Origin: Chryseobacterium oleae
GTDB taxonomy: Bacteria > Bacteroidota > Bacteroidia > Flavobacteriales > Weeksellaceae
Assembly: GCF_900115055.1 (NCBI RefSeq)
Contig: NZ_FOVD01000001.1
Location: 558,001-622,000 of the forward strand
Direction of reading: 5' to 3'
DNA: 64,000 nt
The notes under the pieces are model-generated. The model was not told the origin of the DNA. It did not search any database and was given only the letters and a program-made list of their open reading frames with translations. A program made the translations under genes and the position numbers. Below, piece by piece: positions 36,482 to 44,553 of this stretch (position 1 is the stretch's first letter; each line of letters opens with the position of its first letter).

Positions 36482-37153
36482 ATGAACAAAATCACCAATC
36501 AAATAAAATATTTCTCGAAACTGTCTGCCGTATTTATCCTCAGTTTATTAAAGATTTATGGAATAGGAATCCTTTCAACAATCATTACACTTATACTGGG
36601 ATTTTATATTTTATCCAGCAGTTTAGGAAGTTTTTTAGGACATAGTGGTGCTTATCTGTTCATCGTGGCTGCCGTGACCGTCAAGCCTGTTTCGGGTTCT
36701 ATTTTTCTTTTACTGATGATAGCAGCTCCGTTTGTGATTGGTATTTTTTCTACGAAATATGCCATGGCCAATATCATAAGCAGGTTGGTAAGGGACCATT
36801 CGGAAACACTTTTGATTCCTGCTATTGATAAGATATTAAGCAAATTCAGAAGCGGACAGCCGGTTGTTATCAGAACCAGTGCAGATTATGCACTGATGAA
36901 AATCAAGCTGATGAATGAGTTTAAAAACAGCTCGGAGAATAAGATTTTAAAACGGATTTTAAGTTATGGTTTGAAAAAACTGAGTTTTGACGAATTGGAT
37001 TTGAAAAATGGGAATGCCAATTTTTATGATATCATAAAAACCAAGCTGATTGAAAAACTTCACGAACTGGCCGAGCCTTCTGCTATGATTTTTTATATCT
37101 ATATCGGTTTGCAGTGGCTAAGTTTGGGATTGATGTACTTTTTGAAAGTATAA
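36482..37153 (+). CDS. Membrane protein in T6SS island, possible immunity protein
   Basis: 223 residues. N-terminal membrane segments (GIGILSTIITLILGFYILSS; GAYLFIVAAVTVKPVSGSIF; FLLLMIAAPFVIGIFSTK) and one at the C-terminus (MIFYIYIGLQWLSLGLMYFL), with a soluble helical middle part. It starts 9 bp after the lipoprotein gene. No family recognised. Inner-membrane immunity proteins are often of this size. Confidence 0.65.
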   Translation: MNKITNQIKYFSKLSAVFILSLLKIYGIGILSTIITLILGFYILSSSLGSFLGHSGAYLFIVAAVTVKPVSGSIFLLLMIAAPFVIGIFSTKYAMANIISRLVRDHSETLLIPAIDKILSKFRSGQPVVIRTSADYALMKIKLMNEFKNSSENKILKRILSYGLKKLSFDELDLKNGNANFYDIIKTKLIEKLHELAEPSAMIFYIYIGLQWLSLGLMYFLKV

Positions 37154-37184
37154 AGAGTAATTTAATTTGGGAACCGTAATAAAC

Positions 37185-38177
37185 ATGAAAGATTCTGCCA
37201 CAAAAGAATACATCAAATTAAAAACAGAAGGCATCCTTAATCTGGAAGCCCTCTGTGATGAATATGGTATGACGGCAGAAGAACTCGTAGGTTTTCATAA
37301 CACCCATTGCAGTATTTCAGAGCTATTGAATCTTTCACTGCCTAAGTATGTGGAATATATTTATATCCCGGCAGACAAATTCAAAATCAGAGACAGCAGG
37401 CTGCTGAAAAATACAGTATTGGAAATCCCAACAGGATCCGGTAAGAAAGTCTATGGTGTGATCATCAAATTCCTTCCTAAAAATCTGCAGATCCATTATA
37501 AAATCAATGTCAGGAGAACTCATTCCTATATTGAGCTGAATAAGGAAAAAACTTACGTCAACAATCAGGGAATCGATAAAATAATAGAACAGCTTTTTGA
37601 AAAGGCAGAGCAGGTTTTATATCCGCTGCAAATTGCTACTAACAGTAATGGCTCCATTCAAAAGCTCCTGAATAAAGAAGATATTGCCCACCGCTGGAAA
37701 ACAGAATGCTTTCCGGAACTGAAAGAATACTACCAGTCGGAAACTACAGACCGCATACTGGGACAATTGGATCAGGCGTATACTGATATCGATTTAAAGA
37801 AAGATCTGTTTAGCAGGAATATATTTTACAAGCTATTCTTTTTGCCTGTTTATAAAGGATATCCCAATTTTTCAAGGAAAGACTTTTTGCAGATCTACTT
37901 TTCAAGTCTGTCCCGGAATGCCGGATATACCATAGAATATTCTTTAAACAAAGAATATACAAGAGGAAATAAAATAGCACTAACAATAACAGGAACTGAA
38001 GAAGAAGATGGGTTCAATAGAAACTCATCTAAAGGCAGAATCGATCTCCTGTATAAATTTGAGCGGGAAACCAGAGAAATATTTTCAGTCAACGGCACTC
38101 TATCTACTTTTGAAAAAGGGGAAGAGTACATTATTGAATTTCAAGCCTATGAACAGAAAAATTCTCAGTCAATTTAA
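37185..38177 (+). CDS. LysM-like protein of the T6SS island
   Basis: About 330 residues from ATG 37,185; a TTG start at 37,167 would add six. The N-terminal 60 residues have a LysM-like layout: ILNLEALCDEYGMTAEELVG followed by FHNTHCS and VEYIYIPA (the usual YxxxxGDTL start is degenerate). The remainder is unrecognised, with paired segments RRTHSYIELNKEKTYVNNQG and EIFSVNGTLSTFEKGEEYII. LysM-like proteins are common in Bacteroidota VgrG/PAAR operons and may act as adaptors. No signal peptide, so cytoplasmic before loading. Confidence 0.65.
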   Translation: MKDSATKEYIKLKTEGILNLEALCDEYGMTAEELVGFHNTHCSISELLNLSLPKYVEYIYIPADKFKIRDSRLLKNTVLEIPTGSGKKVYGVIIKFLPKNLQIHYKINVRRTHSYIELNKEKTYVNNQGIDKIIEQLFEKAEQVLYPLQIATNSNGSIQKLLNKEDIAHRWKTECFPELKEYYQSETTDRILGQLDQAYTDIDLKKDLFSRNIFYKLFFLPVYKGYPNFSRKDFLQIYFSSLSRNAGYTIEYSLNKEYTRGNKIALTITGTEEEDGFNRNSSKGRIDLLYKFERETREIFSVNGTLSTFEKGEEYIIEFQAYEQKNSQSI

Positions 38178-38198
38178 AAAACACTAAAAGAACACACA

Positions 38199-38666
38199 AT
38201 GAGCGGAAAACATTTAGTCTGTCAAGGTGCTACCTGTATGTGTAATTTCGGAACAGCTCCGGATAAACTTCAGGTGAAGACACAAAGTAAACGCTACATC
38301 AATGATAATGCCGGCAGCAAAAAACTGATGGCTACCCATATGGATATCGGCAAAACTTTCGAGAAAAATACTTTTGGAAGCTGTGCGAAAATGAATAATA
38401 ACCCCTGTCAGGTCGTGGTGACCCAATGGAGCGGTTTTTATGATAAAATAACACTGCAGGATAACAGTGGAAAGGCTTTACTTGAAGACAGCAAAGCAAC
38501 CTGTCCCATCGGAGGACCTGACTGTATCAAAATCGTCAATCATGGACAGACCGCCGAAGCTTCTGCACAAAATGTGAAAAAAGCAGATGACGAAGTTTTA
38601 GCGGAACTCCTCCCCTTTGTGAATATAAAAGGCGGTGCCAAAAAATACATTCCTATCAATCAATAA
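38199..38666 (+). CDS. PAAR-like tip protein (DUF4280)
   Basis: 155 residues. MSGKHLVCQGATCMCNFGTA at the N-terminus and the Cys-rich KATCPIGGPDCIKIVNHGQ near the middle are the DUF4280 marks. These proteins cap the VgrG spike with a metal-bound cone, in place of a classical PAAR. Located 21 bp after the LysM-like gene and 10 bp before the large cargo gene, so it probably carries that cargo to the spike. Confidence 0.85.
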   Translation: MSGKHLVCQGATCMCNFGTAPDKLQVKTQSKRYINDNAGSKKLMATHMDIGKTFEKNTFGSCAKMNNNPCQVVVTQWSGFYDKITLQDNSGKALLEDSKATCPIGGPDCIKIVNHGQTAEASAQNVKKADDEVLAELLPFVNIKGGAKKYIPINQ

Positions 38667-38676
38667 ATAAAGTCTT

Positions 38677-41595
38677 ATGGATAAGAAGAGCCCATTACAT
38701 ATATATGTTGAATCTAAACCCGGACAGACTTTTCACAAAGATATTGGCTGGCTGGAATTGAAAAAAGCTGAAAGCTTCAATATTTACATCAAAGAATTTA
38801 AAGACCGGAAAGACGTATTGGACCAGAAGCAAAAAAAAGACTTGGAAAAAGCGAATAGAGATTATACCAAAAAAAGTGATGCAGTAGAAAAGGAGGCGAA
38901 GCAAAGCTATGATTTCCTTGTTCAGAATCGTGAAGATTATAAAGCCGGTAAAGTAACTGAACAGACGTATGATGCCAACGTTAGAAAACGTGAAGAAGGA
39001 ATGGCAGCCCGGAAGAAGAAATATGCTGAGCTCGGTAGTGCGCACAATAAAAACGTTGAGGCGATCAATAAGCAATATGAAGCTGATCTGAAAGCCATTC
39101 AAGATGATTATCAATCGGTTCGCTGGGTCCATCAGCTTGTAGGTGACAGGCGTCCGGAACTTACAGCAGAAAGCTTTAACGAAGCTATGTCAACGGGCAA
39201 ATCCAGCTTTAGTTTTTCCTTTGGTGAATTTCTGGAAGGCGGCGGCGCGGTATATCTTGAACCCTTTTGGGAAGGAACAACGCCTCTTGGGAAATATCCG
39301 CATGGTATTCTTATTAATGCTAAAGGTCTGCAACCTTCTGTTATTACGGCAGAATGGACCAACGCAGATAATATCAAAATTGCAAACCCATTAAAATTCG
39401 GTTCGTCCGTTTATCTGAATATTTATACAGACGCTTTATATGGAAACAATATAAAGGTTCAGCTTAAGGATAAAGACAAGGTCATCAGACTGATTACTTT
39501 AGGGATAACTGATTCAGATGATAAACTTTTCGCGACAGAATATCTCAATAACAATGCGGAAGAAAGAACAGAAGAAGACATCTCAAAACAAAAAGAGTTT
39601 TTCGAAAGACCTGTTTCCGTACATCAGGAAAAAACAGTTCCTTCTACTGCTAAAAGAGGGTATCTTGTAGAAGACGACAATAATAAGTACGATGGCGATG
39701 CCACAGGAAAGCCTAATGTACAAAAGTCAAAATTTGCCGTATTTATAGATCCTTTATGGCAGACTATGGGTGGAGATAGTTTGGAAATCTATCCTGTTGT
39801 TTATCATGACCGCATTCCCGGAAAGAAAAAAATTCTTCAGGAATGCATTCTAAAAATTGATAAAGATGCAGTGGAGGAAGTAAAGGTCAATGATTCCAAT
39901 TCCAATCAGGTCGTTATTCTGAGCCAGGTGGAAACCAACCTACAGCATTTCAATCCCTGTGGATATGATACGATCAGCGCTTTTTTAGATACTACACAAT
40001 ATCCCATATTTACAAGGAAAACATCCGAAATCGACCGTGAACTCTATTTAAAAATCATCTCTAACGATAAAGTAAAGAATCTATACATTTATCTCCCGGA
40101 CCTTAATACTACGGAATGCACCTACAACAATACCATAGAGTATCATACAGGCAAAGTAATTTCCTTAAAAAATCCGGAACCTCATTACAAAAACCTCAAA
40201 AAAAACGCTGAAGACGTTTCTTTTGACGTGAGCTATCCCAGACCAACTTCAGAGCAGATAATTGACTATGCCTGGCTGCCGAATGCCAAACCAATACGTT
40301 ATGGACTTCAGTTTAGCACCTGCCGCTTTCAGCACCCCCTTACCATTGAAGTATATCCGGAACTGGAGTATACCTTTAATGCTCATTTAGGGGTGGAAGA
40401 AAATGAATATTTGTATGTTACCCAAACAAAAAATTATAAGAAGAGAGACTACAAGGGTAGTAAAAAAGATGGTACAAGACCAGCAAAAAAAGATCATAAT
40501 AAAAGAGTAAAAGAAAATTTCAAGGAAGATGTAGACAATCAGGTCAAAAAGGACAATTTCCGGGAAAAGTATAAGGTATCTATTGGAGCAGAATATAAGT
40601 TTGGTGAGGAAGATCCCACAGTAGTGGAATTTGCTTTATTGAAAACTCTTGAAGATGTCATAGAAAACATAATGTACGTCTATGACACCATAGATTCTTA
40701 TCTTCAGGGAGATCAGATGAAGCAGGTTGAGCAGGGAGAAGAATTCGATGAAGCAGGGAATAAAAAAAACCTTACACCCGCACAAAAAGCAAAGAACAGA
40801 GCTGAATACGAAGCCAAAAAAAAACAAAGACAGTCCAAAAAGAAAAACAGTATGCCCAAAGCGGCAGGTTTTCCTGTCCGTTTAGAAGTTACTCCACCTA
40901 AATTTACAGGAGGCGTTACCTGGGGCTATAAACAAAGTAAGAATGAGCCCAGTCTGATTGGGGTTAATTATCAGTTTAAGTTTGGAGCCCTTCCTCTTGT
41001 TGGTGTTACAGGAAGATTAGATCTCTTGTTTGTAGCTCAGTTTATTCCTTATGTAGGACAAGTGGTAAAAGCACTGGATAAAGCCGTTGCAGCGGTTAAT
41101 AAGATGGGTGATGCTCTGGAGTTTCTAAAATTAGGAACTATGGAAGCTGAATATTATTTTGATCTGATAGTTTCCTCTCAGCTCGATATAGATGTTATCA
41201 AAGGAATGTCTTATCACACGATAGATGGTTTTACCGGAGGGCATCTTCAGATTGAATCACCTTTATCCATAACTTTAGAAGCTGGGGGAAGTATAAAAGC
41301 ACAGTTTTTAGACGTAAAAGGGGAAGCTGCAATTTCAGCTTCGGCAACAGCAAAATTTAAAATTTATTACGTTTCAGATAAAAAAGAATTCTTAACTTTT
41401 GAATTTGAAGGTGTAGAAGGAATTGTTAAAACGAAATTTGTACTTAAACGAGATGAAGGACAAGGACAAATAGATGATGAACCAGTTCCTCCGGAAGACG
41501 AGCCTGAACCAGTTCCTATTTTAAGTGGTTTCAAAATAGATATTCCACTGTTTAAAAAACAAATTGTAGAAAATCCCCATAAAGATGAAAAGTAA
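38677..41595 (+). CDS. 972-residue candidate T6SS effector following the PAAR-like gene
   Basis: No signal peptide. Layout: N-terminal LHIYVESKPGQTFHKDIGWL, a charged coiled coil (about residues 45-145: KQKKDLEKANRDYTKKSDAV), several beta-rich segments (about 180-560), a Lys/Glu-rich linker (about 588-735), then a C-terminal half with VGVTGRLDLLFVAQFIPYVG and glycine/alanine-rich beta strands (ITLEAGGSIKAQFLDVKGEA). The tail has an acidic Pro stretch (PVPPEDEPEPVPI). Toxic activity cannot be read. It ends 11 bp inside the next lipoprotein gene. A pore-forming or structural tip-extension role is equally possible. Confidence 0.65.
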   Translation: MDKKSPLHIYVESKPGQTFHKDIGWLELKKAESFNIYIKEFKDRKDVLDQKQKKDLEKANRDYTKKSDAVEKEAKQSYDFLVQNREDYKAGKVTEQTYDANVRKREEGMAARKKKYAELGSAHNKNVEAINKQYEADLKAIQDDYQSVRWVHQLVGDRRPELTAESFNEAMSTGKSSFSFSFGEFLEGGGAVYLEPFWEGTTPLGKYPHGILINAKGLQPSVITAEWTNADNIKIANPLKFGSSVYLNIYTDALYGNNIKVQLKDKDKVIRLITLGITDSDDKLFATEYLNNNAEERTEEDISKQKEFFERPVSVHQEKTVPSTAKRGYLVEDDNNKYDGDATGKPNVQKSKFAVFIDPLWQTMGGDSLEIYPVVYHDRIPGKKKILQECILKIDKDAVEEVKVNDSNSNQVVILSQVETNLQHFNPCGYDTISAFLDTTQYPIFTRKTSEIDRELYLKIISNDKVKNLYIYLPDLNTTECTYNNTIEYHTGKVISLKNPEPHYKNLKKNAEDVSFDVSYPRPTSEQIIDYAWLPNAKPIRYGLQFSTCRFQHPLTIEVYPELEYTFNAHLGVEENEYLYVTQTKNYKKRDYKGSKKDGTRPAKKDHNKRVKENFKEDVDNQVKKDNFREKYKVSIGAEYKFGEEDPTVVEFALLKTLEDVIENIMYVYDTIDSYLQGDQMKQVEQGEEFDEAGNKKNLTPAQKAKNRAEYEAKKKQRQSKKKNSMPKAAGFPVRLEVTPPKFTGGVTWGYKQSKNEPSLIGVNYQFKFGALPLVGVTGRLDLLFVAQFIPYVGQVVKALDKAVAAVNKMGDALEFLKLGTMEAEYYFDLIVSSQLDIDVIKGMSYHTIDGFTGGHLQIESPLSITLEAGGSIKAQFLDVKGEAAISASATAKFKIYYVSDKKEFLTFEFEGVEGIVKTKFVLKRDEGQGQIDDEPVPPEDEPEPVPILSGFKIDIPLFKKQIVENPHKDEK

Positions 41596-42532
41596 GATAG
41601 CTTTATTAATCGCATTATTACCATTATTAATGGCTCAATGTCAAAAACAAGACAAAAAAGAAACAATGGAATTGAAAGAATATAAATACAAAAATGATAA
41701 AAGAATAGTTTACGGATTAGATGTTACCATTCCCGGACCATATGAAGCTTATGTAAATGATATCCTTGTTGAGCAGAGCAACGAAACAGGAATGCACAAT
41801 ACTCTTATTAATGTCAATCAGGCTATTTTAAAAAGTGGAACTTATAATTTCAAAATAAAAGTTTATCCCACAGCAGGAGAAGAAAAAGGCATAGAACCAC
41901 AGACGCTATCTTTTCTAAAGGTAGGTTTAGCTAAATACGAAAAAATACCCGTTGGTGAAGGGGCTATGCCCGGTACATATCAGTATATGGAAAGTTATCC
42001 AATCGCAAAAATTGATAAACCCATTCCTTTTTATGAAGTCACCGGAAAATTTAAAGTGGAAGTTCCGTATGAATTGGAAGGCTGGAGCAAAGGACAGGAT
42101 CTACGTAAAATGGATCAAAAGGTATTACAAGAAAAGGTTGTTGCGTATTATCAAAAACTTTGGAATATCTTAAATAATGGACAAGGAGATAAATGGATAC
42201 AATTAACAAATACTAGAAAACAAGAAACGCTTGTATTTAATTATTATCTAAAAGAAGAATTGCAAAACGATCTTACAAAAGATATAACGAAAATTAATGA
42301 CGGAAAACAAATGTTTATTCCATTAGAGAATTATATCATGAAAATTTATGCTGATGGAAAACTTGTCAGCCTAGAAAGGAATATTCATACTAAAGAAATG
42401 AACGGAAAACCACTAGATTCTAAAGGATGGAGTCCACTTATCAGAAAAGGCAAAAAATCTGGTGCTGTAGATTATCCTGTAAAATTATATCTTCCTGAAA
42501 ACAGCAACGACTTCGTCATCATCCGTAAATAA
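41585..42532 (+). CDS. Lipoprotein, candidate immunity protein of the 972-residue cargo
   Basis: 315 residues. Signal MKSKIALLIALLPLLMAQC with lipobox MAQC (Cys19). The start overlaps the cargo gene by 11 bp. Beta-rich domains (DVTIPGPYEAYVNDILVEQS; TGKFKVEVPYELEGWSKG). Composition is more AT-rich than the genes before it, in line with recently acquired immunity genes. Function inferred from the overlap and export signal. Confidence 0.6.
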   Translation: MKSKIALLIALLPLLMAQCQKQDKKETMELKEYKYKNDKRIVYGLDVTIPGPYEAYVNDILVEQSNETGMHNTLINVNQAILKSGTYNFKIKVYPTAGEEKGIEPQTLSFLKVGLAKYEKIPVGEGAMPGTYQYMESYPIAKIDKPIPFYEVTGKFKVEVPYELEGWSKGQDLRKMDQKVLQEKVVAYYQKLWNILNNGQGDKWIQLTNTRKQETLVFNYYLKEELQNDLTKDITKINDGKQMFIPLENYIMKIYADGKLVSLERNIHTKEMNGKPLDSKGWSPLIRKGKKSGAVDYPVKLYLPENSNDFVIIRK

Positions 42533-42553
42533 AGCATGTATTATCATTAAACT

Positions 42554-43303
42554 ATGTTCGGAGTCAATATTCAGGAATATCATTCTATCTACTTAACGGT
42601 TGCCTTTGTTTTGGTCATCCTGTTTCTTTCTTATCAATGGTTTAGAAAGGAGAAACGGATAAAAAACATACCCAAAGTCATACTAATTGCAGCCGTAGGT
42701 TTTATCTTTTATAAGGTGGTGTTTTTTACTACAACGATGGTATTATTTCTTGGATCTACGGCCAAAGACCACTTCTCCGACAACATCAGGGAAGCGAAGA
42801 TTATAGATTTTAAAATGCAAAAAAGCAGACCTTCCAAAGGAACCCTTGCATATCCAATCGTTCAGTATCAGGATCATAATGGACTTCAGCAGAAAATCAT
42901 GGTTGACACCGGCTTTGGCAGTTCTGATGCCCCAAAACTTCATGAAACAGTAAAAATCGTTGTAGACGAAAAAACACATCAGGCCAGACTTGTCACGGAT
43001 TTAAAAGTGATGACGGGTGTCGGTGCTTTGATTTTTATATTCTTTGGCTTGATTATCCTAAGTGGGATTGTTGAATATGCATTGACCTCAAAACTTGAAA
43101 AGGTTCAGAGCGGTGTCGTATTCGGGAGTTTTTATGTTTTAATTCCTCTTCTTATCACGGGAGCAGCCTATTTCTTTGGAAAATCTGCCTGGGATCATTT
43201 CACGAAAGATCACTTTTCGAAAAGGTTTTGGATTCACAGTTGCATTACGGTAGGATGCTTACTGTTTATGGTGGGCTATATTAATATATTACGGAAAAAG
43301 TAG
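42554..43303 (+). CDS. Membrane protein, DUF3592-like
   Basis: 249 residues with about five membrane segments (IYLTVAFVLVILFLSYQWF; VILIAAVGFIFYKVVFFTTT; VGALIFIFFGLIILSGIVEY; SFYVLIPLLITGAAYFFG; CITVGCLLFMVGYINIL). A middle extracytoplasmic beta part reads LAYPIVQYQDHNGLQQKIMV, as in DUF3592 proteins. Last gene of the island, 21 bp after the lipoprotein; a second immunity protein is possible. Confidence 0.65.
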   Translation: MFGVNIQEYHSIYLTVAFVLVILFLSYQWFRKEKRIKNIPKVILIAAVGFIFYKVVFFTTTMVLFLGSTAKDHFSDNIREAKIIDFKMQKSRPSKGTLAYPIVQYQDHNGLQQKIMVDTGFGSSDAPKLHETVKIVVDEKTHQARLVTDLKVMTGVGALIFIFFGLIILSGIVEYALTSKLEKVQSGVVFGSFYVLIPLLITGAAYFFGKSAWDHFTKDHFSKRFWIHSCITVGCLLFMVGYINILRKK

Positions 43304-43481
43304 AGTATTTTAGATGGTAAGAGCCAAGAACAAGATGCCAGACATCAGATTTCAGACATCAGACATCAGACATCAGACGGTGAATCTATTAATTAAGCCA
43401 ACAGCAACTAGCAACTAGCAACTAGCAAACCTAACCAACTCTCTCAAACCCAAAAACTCTCCGACTCTCAAACCTGCCATC
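43304..43481. repeat. Composite heptad-periodic array, reverse orientation
   Basis: From 43,321 the sequence runs in 7-bp register through units such as AAGAGCC, AGATGCC, AGACATC, then after an AT-rich spacer CAACTAG units and CAAACC/GACTCTC-type units. It is the reverse complement in order and sequence class of the array at 22,398-22,586. Also between convergent genes. Confidence 0.75.
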
Positions 43482-44282
43482 TCAACTTCCGGATTGGCGC
43501 AGTTCAGATCGGAAACCACTTGTCTCATAGCTTTCTTCTGCCGCCTGGTAACCGACATTAAAAATCTCTTCCAGCCGGTCCTTTCTACGCTCAAAAGTTC
43601 CGTAGCTGGACAGTTTCTGGGAGGAAATAAACCAGTCGCAATAATCGAATTTTCCTTTTTCTATTCTGTAGGAAAGAAGGTCATAGGAACGGGAAACAAT
43701 GGCTTTGATTGATTTTAAGTCGTTGATATCAATGTTATGGGGAGGAGAAACAAAAACACCGATCAGCTTGTCGCATTCTTCTCTGATAATATCTGCTGGA
43801 AAGTTGTTCAGGACGCCTCCATCACAATACATTTCATCCCCGATGATGTAAGGGGTTGTCACTCCGGGAATGGAGCATGATGCAATAATAGCATCTACGA
43901 CTTTGAAGTTTTCGTCAAATATTTTCTCAGTTCCGGAAACCAGTTCTGTGGCTACAATTTTCACTTCCTTGTTCAGATCACCCAGTTTCATATCATGGAA
44001 AATAGGTTTAAGGTAATTCCTGAAAATAACGGAAGAAACAAGTCCCGGCTGATTAAAAGTAAAATGTTTCCAGTTGAAAAAGTATACTGAATTGAAGAAC
44101 TCCAAAATTTCGTCCGGTGTTTTCCCGACCGCATACAGGCATCCCACAATAGATCCCGCACTGCAGCAGGACAGCACATCTACATCAATTTTCTTTTCGT
44201 TCAAGAATTTCAACACTCCTGCATGGGCAATCCCTTTGGTACCGCCTCCAGACAAAACCAGTCCTGTTCTCTCAAAATTCAT
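43482..44282 (-). CDS. Patatin-like phospholipase with altered nucleophile elbow
   Basis: 266 residues. Oxyanion loop LSGGGTKGIAHAG and catalytic Asp in CDGGVLNNFPAD are intact. The serine motif reads SCCSAGSIVG: the usual G-x-S-x-G is C-C-S-A-G, so the first Gly is Cys. Such enzymes hydrolyse phospholipid or acyl lipids in the cytoplasm or at the membrane. The substitution could alter activity but the Ser and Asp dyad is present. Confidence 0.85.
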   Translation of the reverse strand: MNFERTGLVLSGGGTKGIAHAGVLKFLNEKKIDVDVLSCCSAGSIVGCLYAVGKTPDEILEFFNSVYFFNWKHFTFNQPGLVSSVIFRNYLKPIFHDMKLGDLNKEVKIVATELVSGTEKIFDENFKVVDAIIASCSIPGVTTPYIIGDEMYCDGGVLNNFPADIIREECDKLIGVFVSPPHNIDINDLKSIKAIVSRSYDLLSYRIEKGKFDYCDWFISSQKLSSYGTFERRKDRLEEIFNVGYQAAEESYETSGFRSELRQSGS

Positions 44283-44402
44283 AGAATAAATGTAAGGAAT
44301 CGGGGTGAGAAAATGAGGTTAAATTTTAGAAATCTCATATTTTAGAACCATTCTAGCAGACAACTCCCGTTAAGTTCTGTTTAAAATCAATAGAGGAGCT
44401 GG

Positions 44403-44537
44403 AAGCTGGAAGAGGGAAATTACTATTGGACATTCATTGTAAACCTTTCCATAAAATTCTATGGAACAGTCCTAAAAAATTGATAAAACTCAATTCCTGT
44501 TATACTTTAGCGTTCAATAACTTCCCTCTTCCTGCTT
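44403..44537. repeat. Inverted repeat built of heptad units, with inner hairpin
   Basis: Outer arms 44,403-44,418 and 44,522-44,537 match at 15 of 16 positions. Both arms continue outward in 7-bp units (GGAAGCT on the left, nnCTTCC on the right). An inner hairpin TTCCATA...TATGGAA lies near 44,448-44,467. The element lies between the patatin start and the peptidase stop. Confidence 0.6.
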
Positions 44538-44553
44538 CAGACTTCCCTCTCTT

